Positions 25,976 through 34,290 of a DNA stretch of 64,000 nt are shown here, piece by piece (positions within the stretch are counted from its first letter, which is position 1; each line of letters starts with the position of its first letter). The stretch spans positions 62,001 through 126,000 of the forward strand of contig NZ_JAASQT010000005.1 in NCBI RefSeq assembly GCF_011761985.1, written 5' to 3'. The notes beneath the pieces are model-generated. The model saw nothing but the letters and a program-made list of their open reading frames with translations. It was not told where the DNA came from and made no database searches. A program made the translations under genes and the position numbers. The stretch is from Brevundimonas terrae (GTDB taxonomy: Bacteria; Pseudomonadota; Alphaproteobacteria; Caulobacterales; Caulobacteraceae).

Positions 25976-27615
25976 TGAAGGCTTTGCTGCAAAAGCTGCG
26001 GGCGTTTCGCCAGAATACGCAAGGCGGCGTCGCCATTATCGGCGCGGCGGCGATCGTTCTGTTTGTTGTGCTGGCCGCTTTGGCAATTGATCTGGGATCT
26101 TTGACGCTCAAGGCGCGCGAGGTTCAGGGAGCGGCCGATCTGGCGGCGCTTTCGGCTGCGCGTAACCTGCCCGCAGCCAGCGCAGCGGCCAGTGCGACGG
26201 CAAAGGCCAATCTGGGACCGGACATTACCGTCACCACCCAGACCGGCGTCTATCTGGCCGAACGCACGATCCAACCGAAAAACAGGTTTACCGTTGGCGG
26301 TGCCACACCGAATGCCGCCCGCGTGACGATCAGGGGCGAGGCCCCGCTTTTCTTTGCCGGTATTTTCGGGGCCAAGACCGCACCTGTAACCCGTACGGCA
26401 ACAGCAGCCCTGCCAGGATCAAAGCCGAGCGCAGTCTTCTCGATCGGCTCGCGTCTGTTGGGATTGAACCGGGGTCTGGTCAACGGCCTGCTTGGCTCGC
26501 TGCTGGGCTCGAACGTCAGCCTGTCGGTGATGGACTATAACCGCCTTCTGGGGGCGGATGTGAACCTGTTGCAGTTTGTGGATGCGCTTGCCGTCGATCT
26601 GGGCGTAGAGGCGGGCAATTACGACCAGTTGCTGACGCACAATGTGACGACTGGCCAGTTGCTGCGTGTATTGAGCACGCTTGCCGATGATGGTGACAGG
26701 GCCGTGCTGGGTCAGTTGACGGGCGCGAGTCTGGATATACCGATCAAGGTGGGCCAGTTGGTCGGTGTGGATGCCAATGCACGCGATGGACTGCGTCGCG
26801 CGCTGGATCTGGACGTGGCGGCTCTGGACTTGATTATGGCCAGTCTCGAAACGGCCAATAGCAACCGGCAACTGGCGTTGAACGGTGATGTGAACGCCAT
26901 ACTGGCCGATATCCGTATTATGGCGGCCATCGGAGAGCGTCCGAACAACTCGTCATGGATAACGGTTTCGGCAGGTGGAACCCCGATCATCCGCACCTCG
27001 CAAACGCGCGTGTTTGTGCGTGCCAAGACTAAAAATCTGGTGGACGAACTGGTCTCGGTTGATCTGCAACTGTTTGCCGAAGTCGCCTCTGCCGAGGCCA
27101 AGATCAAGGACATCCAGTGTGCGCCCGCCAAGCGTGTGGACGTGGATGCCCGTACGGGACTGCTCAGGCTAAGCGTGGGGCGCGTCACGAACCCCCAGGA
27201 TTTGCAGAATTTCAAAATACGTATCAACACCGAGGATCTGGTGTTGGCCGAAGTGCTGCTGCTGCCGTTGAAAATCTACGCCAATGTCGAAAGTAACGAC
27301 ACGAAATGGCAGACCTTACGGTTCTCGGATGCACAGATCAGCGCGAAGACACCGCAAACCGTGCGTTCCAAGGAAATCGGTTCCAGCCTTCTGGCGACGC
27401 TGGGTCAACAAACGAAGATCACCTTCTTGGGCCTGCAACTGGGCTGGATCGTGAATCTTCTGACCCCGCTGCTGGTGCCGCTGGGTTATCTTCTGGATGT
27501 GATCCTGAACCCGTTATTGCGCCTGTTGGGGATCGGGCTGGGCGAGGCCGATGTGGTGGTTCTAGGCATCAACTGTCCGGGCGGCATTGGCGGCATTCCC
27601 TATCTGGTGGGCTAG
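25975..27615 (+). CDS. TadG-like protein
   Basis: The 546-residue protein starts at ATG 25975, which overlaps the TadE stop. The N-terminal helix is typical (GGVAIIGAAAIVLFVVLAALAIDLGSLTLKAR at about 18-48), followed by VQGAADLAALSAAR, the standard TadG segment. The long periplasmic part has no clear von Willebrand A domain; residues around 140-220 are Leu/Gly/Asp-rich. The C-terminus (about 460-525) has a further hydrophobic Leu/Pro-rich stretch with NLLTPLLVPLGYLLDVILNP and ends in a Gly-rich tail. It may anchor or cap pilus-like structures; the role is inferred from family only. Confidence 0.82.
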   Translation: MKALLQKLRAFRQNTQGGVAIIGAAAIVLFVVLAALAIDLGSLTLKAREVQGAADLAALSAARNLPAASAAASATAKANLGPDITVTTQTGVYLAERTIQPKNRFTVGGATPNAARVTIRGEAPLFFAGIFGAKTAPVTRTATAALPGSKPSAVFSIGSRLLGLNRGLVNGLLGSLLGSNVSLSVMDYNRLLGADVNLLQFVDALAVDLGVEAGNYDQLLTHNVTTGQLLRVLSTLADDGDRAVLGQLTGASLDIPIKVGQLVGVDANARDGLRRALDLDVAALDLIMASLETANSNRQLALNGDVNAILADIRIMAAIGERPNNSSWITVSAGGTPIIRTSQTRVFVRAKTKNLVDELVSVDLQLFAEVASAEAKIKDIQCAPAKRVDVDARTGLLRLSVGRVTNPQDLQNFKIRINTEDLVLAEVLLLPLKIYANVESNDTKWQTLRFSDAQISAKTPQTVRSKEIGSSLLATLGQQTKITFLGLQLGWIVNLLTPLLVPLGYLLDVILNPLLRLLGIGLGEADVVVLGINCPGGIGGIPYLVG

Positions 27616-27670
27616 GGCGCGGGAGCAAAAAGAAGCGCGGGAGCCAAAGAAAAAGGCGCGGGAATCAAAA
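27616..27670. repeat. Three short direct repeats leading into a terminator
   Basis: The word GCGCGGGA recurs at 27617, 27635 and 27656, each time followed by A-rich sequence, directly after the tadG-like stop codon. The third copy forms the 5' arm of the terminator hairpin; the first two could pair with the same 3' arm. Confidence 0.8.
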
Positions 27671-27686
27671 CCCGCGCCTTTTGATT
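27651..27686. terminator. Bidirectional terminator between the tadG-like and M23 genes
   Basis: The stem AAAAGGCGCGGG/CCCGCGCCTTTT with an 8-base loop is flanked by T-rich sequence on the plus strand and A-rich sequence on the left (T-rich on minus). It serves both convergent genes. Confidence 0.9.
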
Positions 27687-27702
27687 TTTAGATGTGCCGA
27701 TC

Positions 27703-29055
27703 TTAGCTTTCGATCGGACGTAGGCCGCTCGAAGCGTTCTGCACGACCGGACGGCTTTGGCCGCCGGCGGCGATGATACGGTCAATACGGGCCTTTTCGG
27801 CACGGAAGGCAGCCAGTTCGGTGCCTGCCAGAATAGTGCCTTCTTGCGTGCGGACGCTGGCCGGATTGATACGCTGGCCGTTGCGCCACATTTCATAGTG
27901 CAGGTGCGGACCGGTCGAGTTGCCGGTATTGCCGACATAGCCGATCACCTGACCTTGGGTGACGCGCTGACCGGCGCGGGCACCGGCGGCAAAGCGCGAC
28001 AGGTGACCATAACCGGTCTCAAGACCGTTGGCGTGGCGCACGCGAATCCAATTGCCATAGCCACCCCAGCGGCGCGCTTCGACGATCACACCATCGGACG
28101 GAGCCACAATGGGGGTGCCGGTCGAGGCGGCAAAGTCCATCCCCTGGTGCATCTTGCGATAACCGGAGATCGGGTGGGTACGGTAGCCGTAGTTGGACGA
28201 GACGCGGCGGAAATTCTGCAGCGGGGTCCGCATCATGGTGCTGCGGACGTTTTTGCCGGTGGAGTCGAAATACTCGACCTTGCCCGTACCGGGGCGCTCG
28301 AAGCGATAGAAGACCTGGCCTTTAAGCTCGGCATACATCAGGTCGCCGGTTTCGATCGTGCGGCCCGATTCGGTGACCGAGCGGTCGAAGACGAGGGTGA
28401 ACTCGTCGGCCGAACGGACATCGCGTTGCATGTCGAACTTGTGGGCGAACAGCTGGCTGGCGCGGCGCACAACCGCCGAGGTCGCACCCAGCTCACGGGC
28501 CGAAGCCGACAGCGAGCCTTGAACCTTGTCACGGGCGACGACGGTTTCGTGCGTAATCTTTTCGTCCAGCGAACGCAGGCGCAGGGCACCGTCGAAGCTG
28601 CGCGAGACGGTCAACTGGCTGGCAGGACCGGTACGCATGGTCAGGCCGATCAGGCGGGCCTCGCCTACGCCACCGCGCGGACGCGAGACAGCGGTTTCAA
28701 ACTTGGCACCGGCGCGAATGTCTTTGAGGTCGAAGGCGCTGGCGATGGTGGCGGCAACGGCGCTGGCGTCTTCGGCGCGGACGCCGGCGCGGCGCACGGC
28801 CTGCTCGAAGGTTTCGCCGCGACGAATTTGAACCGGAACGGCTTCCGGTGCGTTAAGTCCTGCAGGAGCCGCAGCAGCCGCATAGGCCTGCGTTTCCAGA
28901 TAGGCTGTCTGTTGGGGCGTAAGAACCGGCAGTTCCTGGGCCTCGGACGCAGCGAAGGGTTTGCCCGCCAGCAGGGCAATGCCAATGGCAGCCGCTGTAG
29001 TCAGCAGGTGAGGGGCAAGCCGCAACGGTTGGCGGCGAGGATCGAACTGGGTCAT
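27703..29055 (-). CDS. M23-family peptidoglycan metallopeptidase
   Basis: The protein has 450 residues from ATG 29055, preceded by GGGGA at 5 bp; longer readings to 29271 lack a start signal. An N-terminal hydrophobic helix (about 12-32) anchors or exports it. A LysM-like or OapA-like region (RRGETFEQAVRRAGV, about 78-92) precedes the catalytic domain. Zinc ligands are His303 and Asp307 (HQGMD), with His384 and His386 in GPHLHYE. It likely cleaves peptide cross-links in the cell wall during growth or division. The upstream gap contains an 18-bp palindrome (29176-29193). Confidence 0.93.
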   Translation of the reverse strand: MTQFDPRRQPLRLAPHLLTTAAAIGIALLAGKPFAASEAQELPVLTPQQTAYLETQAYAAAAAPAGLNAPEAVPVQIRRGETFEQAVRRAGVRAEDASAVAATIASAFDLKDIRAGAKFETAVSRPRGGVGEARLIGLTMRTGPASQLTVSRSFDGALRLRSLDEKITHETVVARDKVQGSLSASARELGATSAVVRRASQLFAHKFDMQRDVRSADEFTLVFDRSVTESGRTIETGDLMYAELKGQVFYRFERPGTGKVEYFDSTGKNVRSTMMRTPLQNFRRVSSNYGYRTHPISGYRKMHQGMDFAASTGTPIVAPSDGVIVEARRWGGYGNWIRVRHANGLETGYGHLSRFAAGARAGQRVTQGQVIGYVGNTGNSTGPHLHYEMWRNGQRINPASVRTQEGTILAGTELAAFRAEKARIDRIIAAGGQSRPVVQNASSGLRPIES

Positions 29056-29405
29056 TGTTCCCCGGTATTCGACGACGCACGAATGCGCCCAACGAAGTTT
29101 GAACTCATGCCTTCTTCCCTTCAAAGGCACGAAGCGACCTGTATAGACCGACTGTGCCAGTATGGGAAGCAGGGATGTTACATTGATGTAACAAGCCGAT
29201 TGCTCGTTAGGGTTGCAGTCTTTTACGGAACCTTTTGGCGAAAGTTGGACGCCGGAAATTTTGTCGGACAAACTACCAGATGCTGTGGTGCCTCGATAAG
29301 GCCACTACTAAACCTTAGCGAGGCGGACTGGATATGAGTATGCTGCCCTATACGTTAAGGCGAGGTTTTGAACCTTGGCCGCACCAGGGGATTTGTATCT
29401 AGGTT
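29056..29405. other. Divergent promoter region between the M23 gene and ydbH
   Basis: A 350-bp region without a convincing gene. It holds an 18-bp near-perfect palindrome (29176-29193), several A+T-rich blocks (29236-29280, 29290-29320), and the probable promoters of both divergent genes. No RNA gene was recognised. Confidence 0.6.
29176..29193. promoter_or_regulatory. 18-bp palindrome, candidate operator
   Basis: TGTTACATTGATGTAACA has perfect 8-base arms around a 2-base centre. It lies about 121 bp upstream of the M23 start and 213 bp before ydbH, in otherwise non-coding DNA. It looks like a dimeric regulator site (TetR/GntR/Crp-size), but I cannot name the protein. Confidence 0.55.
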
Positions 29406-32400
29406 GTGTCGAAACGATCGAAAAGCAGGCCTGTGAGCAGCAATATTCCTGAATCTTCCACAGAAACGTCGCCAGAAACGTCACCAGCGGGCCAAAAGGC
29501 CAAGCGTCAGTCCAAGAGATTAGCCTTGGGCTGCGTCGGCACGGGGCTGACGGTTGGCGCTCTGGCGGTGATACTGGGGGCAGGTGCTCTCTATGTAGGG
29601 CGCCGGGCCGTGGCCGAAGAGGTTCTGGTTGGCTGGTTGCACCGGCGCGGGATCGCAGCCGATGTACAGGTCGAGCGTATCGAGTGGGACGGCTTTACCG
29701 GCCGTATTATTGTCGGCAATCCCGATGATCCGGATGTGCGCATCGACAGGGTCGAGGTTGATTATCTGATCGGCCTGCCGTGGATGCAGGAGGGCCTTAG
29801 TCTGACCCCCAAGCGGGTCTTGCTGTCCCGTCCGGTCATCAAGGCGGAATGGACCGGCCAGAAACTGTCCTTCGGGGCACTGGACCCGCTGATCGAAGAA
29901 TTTACGACCAAGCCGCAGGGGGCAAAGAAACCCGGTCCGCTGATTATCGTCGACAAGGGACAGGCCGTATTGGCCACGCCCTATGGGCAGATCACGGCGC
30001 TGGCCGATGCCCGCATCAACGATATGCGGCTGGAATGGCTGAAGGCGTCGCTTAATCCTGCGGCCCTGACGCTGGATGATATGAAGGCGACGGGCCTGAA
30101 GGCCCAGATCGAGGCCCGCAGCACCGGCGATGCCCTGACCTTTAGCGGCGAAGCCTCTGCAGACACCCTGTCCACGAGCGACCTGTCGGGAACCGGTACT
30201 ACACTTTCGCTAAAGGGGCAGGTTCCCTATCCGCAAAAGGATGTGCTGCAAGCCAAGGGGCCTGTCACGCTGGAGGGGCAGTTTAATCTGGCCTCTCTGG
30301 AGGGCGAAGCCGTCACAGCACAGGCCATGAGCGGTCGTCTGGACTGGAGCGGTCAACTGACCGGCTGGATCGACAGTTTTGTGTTGAACGGGCGCGGCTC
30401 TGTTGATGCGGCGGCGCAGGAACTGGTGGCAAACGGACAGGCGCTTTCGGGTGTCCGCATGGCCTCGCAGGATACGGCCTTGAGCATCAGTCGCGGCCAG
30501 ATGGCGGGCGAAAGCACAGCGCCGGATCAGGGCACGGCTTTCAAATGGAAGTTGGAAGGCCCGCTCCAATTGGCGGCGGCGCGTCTGCGTTCAGGCGAGA
30601 ACCGTCTGAATAATGTGCAACTGGTGTCCCCGCGCCTCAAGGCAGGCGGCGAAGACGGCCAGATGGAGGTGCAGGCACCTCTGACATTGCTGGCATCCGA
30701 GGTGGTGGCGGGTGATCTGCAGATGCGTCAGGTGCGCGGCCAGTTTGTACTGGATGGCCAGCGCGGCTTGGTGACGCGCATTGCCTTGAACGGCAGTCTG
30801 GCGGCGAATGGCCGCTTTAACGGACTGGGGCCGGTCAAGGCGGATGATGCAGTCCAGATCGAGCAACTGAAACGCGCAGCGAGTGATTTCACCCTGTCGG
30901 CGCCTGCACTGTCTCTGGTGCAAAATAACCGTGGGCTGGGCGTACAGCTTGATGCGCCGGTCCAGATTCGGGCGCGCAACGGGGTCGAGGTGCGTTTGGC
31001 GGCGCTGGGTGGTCCCGTACTGCGCATGGCGGGCGGTGCACCTGAAGGGGCCATACAGCTCAGCGTGACGGGACAGGATATCCCGAACCTGAATGTGGAT
31101 GTCACGTCGTGGCAGGCGGCCAATGGCGGACTGACGGCACAGTTGAAGGCGAACGGCCAGACCGATTTTGACCCGCTGCGGGGTGTGGCGCTGCAAACGG
31201 CGGGTACATTGAGCCTTCGCAATGGTATTACGACCTATCAGGTCCGTGACTGTGCCAGCCTTCAGGCGCGTCAGGTCCAGATCGGCGAGAACAATCTGGA
31301 TCAGTTGTCGGCCCGTCTTTGTGCCGACGGTCGCCCGCTGTTCACGGCCCAGCAAGGTCGGTGGGAACTGGCGGGCCGCTTGGCCGATACGCAGTTGCAG
31401 GCCAGCTTCCTTGAGCTGGACCTCGACAATGGCGCAGGGCGTTTGCGCGTCTCGGGCCAGCAAGACGATCTGTCCATGCGCCTGTCCGATATTGCGGCCA
31501 CGGTTAAAGACAGCCCCGATATTGCCGAGGCACGGATCAATCCGCTGGGCGTGGGCGGCGAGGTGTCGCTGACACGCGGGGTGTGGAACGGGGCTTTGAA
31601 CCTGTCGCGCGAGAATGACCGTCTGGCGACGGTAAATCTGGTGCACGCCAATGCCACCCATGAGGGGCGGCTGGACTTGCAGGCCGGACCTCTGGCCTTT
31701 GCTGCCGATGGACTGCAACCGGGGGCCATCAGCCCGCTGTTGCAAGACTATATCGTCAATGCCAGCGGGGATGCCATCGGCATGGATGGCGAGGTGGTCT
31801 GGTCGGCCAAGAGCGTGACCAGTCAGGGACGGATCATCATCGGCAATGGTCTGGCCGAGGATAAGCAAAGTGCGGGCCTGTCGTTTGATACGCCGATGGG
31901 GCGTCTGGTGGGGCTGCGCGGCACGGTGCAGGTGACAGACCTGCTGAAGCTGGAAACGGCATCGGACCAGATGCTCAGCGCCGAACGCCTCGACAGCGTG
32001 ATGCCGATTACCGATCTCAAACTGACCATGGGTCTGGGCGAAGGTGCGCTGAATATTTCGCAGGCCTCGCTAAAGCTGGATGCAGGCGGTGTGAGCGTTC
32101 GTGATGTGGTGGTGCCGCTCAACGCGGTCGATCCGGTCCATGGTCTGATCCAGGTCGACAATCTTCAGGTGAACGACCTGCTGATTGCGGCCAGTCTGGG
32201 CGAGAAGGCCAAGCTGGACGCCCGCCTGAACGGCCAGATCCGGTTCGACTACCAGCGCCAGCGGGGCTGGCAGTTCCATTCGGTCGATCTGAGGGCGCAG
32301 GGCGGCCACCTGTCGGTCCAGCCCGAAGTGCTGACGGGCATGTCTGCCGAGGGCGGCGATGTACACACCGCCAGCGGCCCCGATATCGAAATACCGCCCA

Positions 32401-32744
32401 ATGCGGTGCAGGGCTTTGCCTATCAGGCGCTGGAAAATCTGGCGATCAATGATCTGAGCGCCGACGTTTACACCCTGCCCGAAGGGCGTCTGGCCGTGAA
32501 CTTCCGTATTCAGGGCTATCACGCCCCGCCGCAGAAACAGGAATTGCGGATTTCGATCATGGACCTGTTCAATGGCAAGCTGATGGAGCGCAAGCTGCCC
32601 TTGCCGTCCGGCGCGCCGGTGATCCTCAATCTGAGAACCGACTGGAATGCCAACGAGCTGGCCACCGATATCTATCATCTGATGCAGCGCCGCTTTGCCG
32701 ATTTGAGCGTGGTCGGGGCTGACGAGGGTGACGAACAAAAATGA
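29406..32744 (+). CDS. ydbH: YdbH-family intermembrane phospholipid transport protein
   Basis: The 1112-residue protein starts at GTG 29406 (GTG 29433 is an alternative). A basic N-terminus is followed by one membrane helix at about 40-63 and a very long periplasmic region of AsmA-like repeated beta strands. The last 250 residues include a LKLTMGLGEGALNISQ-type block typical of the YdbH C-terminal domain. In E. coli YdbH, TamB and YhdP carry phospholipids from the inner to the outer membrane through a hydrophobic groove, and YdbH contacts the lipoprotein YnbE at the outer membrane. The next two genes encode YnbE and YdbL, the conserved partner order, which strongly supports the call. Confidence 0.9.
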   Translation: MSKRSKSRPVSSNIPESSTETSPETSPAGQKAKRQSKRLALGCVGTGLTVGALAVILGAGALYVGRRAVAEEVLVGWLHRRGIAADVQVERIEWDGFTGRIIVGNPDDPDVRIDRVEVDYLIGLPWMQEGLSLTPKRVLLSRPVIKAEWTGQKLSFGALDPLIEEFTTKPQGAKKPGPLIIVDKGQAVLATPYGQITALADARINDMRLEWLKASLNPAALTLDDMKATGLKAQIEARSTGDALTFSGEASADTLSTSDLSGTGTTLSLKGQVPYPQKDVLQAKGPVTLEGQFNLASLEGEAVTAQAMSGRLDWSGQLTGWIDSFVLNGRGSVDAAAQELVANGQALSGVRMASQDTALSISRGQMAGESTAPDQGTAFKWKLEGPLQLAAARLRSGENRLNNVQLVSPRLKAGGEDGQMEVQAPLTLLASEVVAGDLQMRQVRGQFVLDGQRGLVTRIALNGSLAANGRFNGLGPVKADDAVQIEQLKRAASDFTLSAPALSLVQNNRGLGVQLDAPVQIRARNGVEVRLAALGGPVLRMAGGAPEGAIQLSVTGQDIPNLNVDVTSWQAANGGLTAQLKANGQTDFDPLRGVALQTAGTLSLRNGITTYQVRDCASLQARQVQIGENNLDQLSARLCADGRPLFTAQQGRWELAGRLADTQLQASFLELDLDNGAGRLRVSGQQDDLSMRLSDIAATVKDSPDIAEARINPLGVGGEVSLTRGVWNGALNLSRENDRLATVNLVHANATHEGRLDLQAGPLAFAADGLQPGAISPLLQDYIVNASGDAIGMDGEVVWSAKSVTSQGRIIIGNGLAEDKQSAGLSFDTPMGRLVGLRGTVQVTDLLKLETASDQMLSAERLDSVMPITDLKLTMGLGEGALNISQASLKLDAGGVSVRDVVVPLNAVDPVHGLIQVDNLQVNDLLIAASLGEKAKLDARLNGQIRFDYQRQRGWQFHSVDLRAQGGHLSVQPEVLTGMSAEGGDVHTASGPDIEIPPNAVQGFAYQALENLAINDLSADVYTLPEGRLAVNFRIQGYHAPPQKQELRISIMDLFNGKLMERKLPLPSGAPVILNLRTDWNANELATDIYHLMQRRFADLSVVGADEGDEQK

Positions 32745-32850
32745 CGGCGACAGCACACGCAAAAAGATGCAACTGTTGCCGTTCACAACCCGTTCAGGCG
32801 TAAACGGGTCTATAAGCTATACGTGTACTGGACTAACCGGAGAAATCGTT

Positions 32851-33042
32851 ATGTTGGACAAACGACAGTTCACCCTGTTTGCCCTTGCCGGGGCAATGGC
32901 GGGTACTGCGGCCTGTACACCTACGGTAAGAATCGCTTTCGACAAGCCGTTGGAAATCAATGCGAACCTGAGAGCGGATATTGTTATCAAGCTTGACGAA
33001 GAGCTGAAGAAGCTCTTCCAAGAAAACCCGAACCTGTTCTAA
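32851..33042 (+). CDS. ynbE: YnbE-family outer-membrane lipoprotein
   Basis: The protein has 63 residues from ATG 32851 (GGAG 8 bp upstream; a longer reading from 32728 overlaps ydbH and is rejected). The signal peptide ends at lipobox GTAAC, giving lipid on Cys22 (counting from this start). A short C-terminal part follows with strands PTVRIAFDKPLEINANLRADI and LDEELKKLFQ, the YnbE pattern. In E. coli YnbE forms the outer-membrane end of a bridge with YdbH. It sits between ydbH and ydbL, each closely spaced, so one operon is likely. Confidence 0.9.
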   Translation: MLDKRQFTLFALAGAMAGTAACTPTVRIAFDKPLEINANLRADIVIKLDEELKKLFQENPNLF

Positions 33043-33057
33043 GTCAGGAGGCATAGA

Positions 33058-33414
33058 ATGGCCTATCGTAAACTCTTTATCGCTGTTGCCGCCGCTGCTG
33101 CACTGGGTGTGGCTGGTGGTGTGATGGCGCAAACCTCGGGCCAGAAGGCTCTGGTGGATGCCGCCAAGGCCGAAGGCCGCGTCGGCGAACAGGCCGATGG
33201 CTATCTGGGCATTCGCACCACGGTCGAGGCCGATACGCGTGCGGCTGTCGATGCCATCAATAATGGTCGCCGCGATGCCTATGCCCGTACGGGCAGCCAG
33301 GCCGGTACCTCGGCCGCTGTGGCTGGCGAGCGTATGTTTGAAACCCGCCTGTTCCCGAACGTGTCGTCGGGCCAGTGGTACCGCAATGCTGCGGGCCAGT
33401 GGGTCCAGAAATAA
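33058..33414 (+). CDS. ydbL: YdbL-family (DUF1318) periplasmic protein
   Basis: This 118-residue protein has a perfect AGGAGG six bases before its start. The signal peptide ends at about VMAQTS. The mature part contains the DUF1318 pattern GRVGEQADGYLGIR followed by AAVDAINNGRRDAYA. YdbL is thought to act with YdbH and YnbE, perhaps as a chaperone for their assembly. It is the third gene of the ydbH-ynbE-ydbL set, 15 bp after ynbE. Confidence 0.92.
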   Translation: MAYRKLFIAVAAAAALGVAGGVMAQTSGQKALVDAAKAEGRVGEQADGYLGIRTTVEADTRAAVDAINNGRRDAYARTGSQAGTSAAVAGERMFETRLFPNVSSGQWYRNAAGQWVQK

Positions 33415-33539
33415 CCCGCACGAAAATGCGGAGCGTACAGCGCTAACCAACAGGGCCGATTTCCGTAACGGGGATCGGCTCTTGGCGTTTTAAGGGCGGC
33501 GATTCTGCTGCCGCAGCTTTGAAAACTGGGAGAGGGCGA

Positions 33540-33986
33540 ATGCGCGCTTTGGTAGGTTTGGGACTGGTTCTGGCACTGGGTGCCTGTGATACGTCCGCGC
33601 CGGTAAAACCGGCTGGCGAAAAGGCCCCCGAGGCCAAGCTGGGTTCGGTGGTTCTGGATGCGCCGATCCGCGCACTGGGCACCGAGCCGTTCTGGCATGT
33701 CGATATCGAGGCGACGGGTCTGGTTCTGACCCGCATCGACCAGCAACCGCTGACGGCCCCGAACAAGGGCTTCGAGATCAAGGGCAATGTGGCGCATTGG
33801 GCTTCGGCCCTGCCGGACCAGACACCGTTTAAAGTCACGCTGACCGGCGCGGACTGCTCGGACGGTATGAGCGACCGCATTTATCCGCTGAGCGCCATGC
33901 TCGAGGTCGGCACCGAGACCCTGACCGGCTGCGCGGCCTCGGTCGAGGCTCTGGGACGTGCCAGTGAGGCCGGGCGCGTCGAATAG
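33540..33986 (+). CDS. COG3650-like lipoprotein
   Basis: The protein has 148 residues from ATG 33540 (GAGGG upstream). The lipobox LGAC puts lipid on about Cys16. The body shows RALGTEPFWHVDIE near 50-63 and LTGADCSDGMSDRIYP near 110-125, a pattern of the COG3650/HslJ-like domain found in bacterial envelope lipoproteins. The later LTGCAA cysteine could pair with the earlier one. Function unknown. It follows ydbL by about 125 bp, a gap holding only a weak hairpin, so co-transcription is possible. Confidence 0.8.
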   Translation: MRALVGLGLVLALGACDTSAPVKPAGEKAPEAKLGSVVLDAPIRALGTEPFWHVDIEATGLVLTRIDQQPLTAPNKGFEIKGNVAHWASALPDQTPFKVTLTGADCSDGMSDRIYPLSAMLEVGTETLTGCAASVEALGRASEAGRVE

Positions 33987-34022
33987 CGCCCGCCTCTATT
34001 GGCCCGTTACGTGCGGGACAGC

Positions 34023-34160
34023 TTAGCGTTTAGCCTGTTCCGAGCCATTGGTGACGGCACGGCCCGCGGCCTGAACGTCGCGGCCGATGCCGGCAACCGT
34101 ATTGCAGGCCGACACGGCCAGAGCGGCAGCGATCATGCCGAGGGCGATAATCTTGCGCAT
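34023..34160 (-). CDS. Entericidin A/B-like small lipoprotein
   Basis: This 45-residue gene on the minus strand is easy to miss because of its size. The translation begins MRKIIALGMIAAALAVSAC with the lipobox VSAC (Cys19), followed by NTVAGIGRDVQAAGRAVTN, the typical entericidin body, and a basic end EQAKR. Entericidins are small toxin/antidote-type lipoproteins of the cell envelope that are common in alphaproteobacteria. GAGAG lies about 8 bp upstream of ATG 34160. It is convergent with the COG3650-like gene and divergent from the TPP enzyme gene. Confidence 0.88.
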   Translation of the reverse strand: MRKIIALGMIAAALAVSACNTVAGIGRDVQAAGRAVTNGSEQAKR

Positions 34161-34290
34161 GATAATTCTCTCGATAAGGGGTTGATCCGGTTGGCGACCA
34201 TCGTTCTATGCGGGTATGACAGCCAGTGGTCGCCAGCATAAGGGCGACTGTACAATATTCGAGCCTTAACCGGTATCCTGACAGGTAAAC

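Noticed and set aside
27757..29337. A 526-residue plus-strand frame over the M23 peptidase gene
   Set aside because: The M23 gene has intact catalytic motifs, so the opposite frame is a shadow.
33415..33539. Hairpin in the gap between ydbL and the COG3650-like gene as a terminator
   Set aside because: A GGCCGAT/ATCGGCT stem exists, but the following tract is not a clear T-run, so I did not call a terminator.
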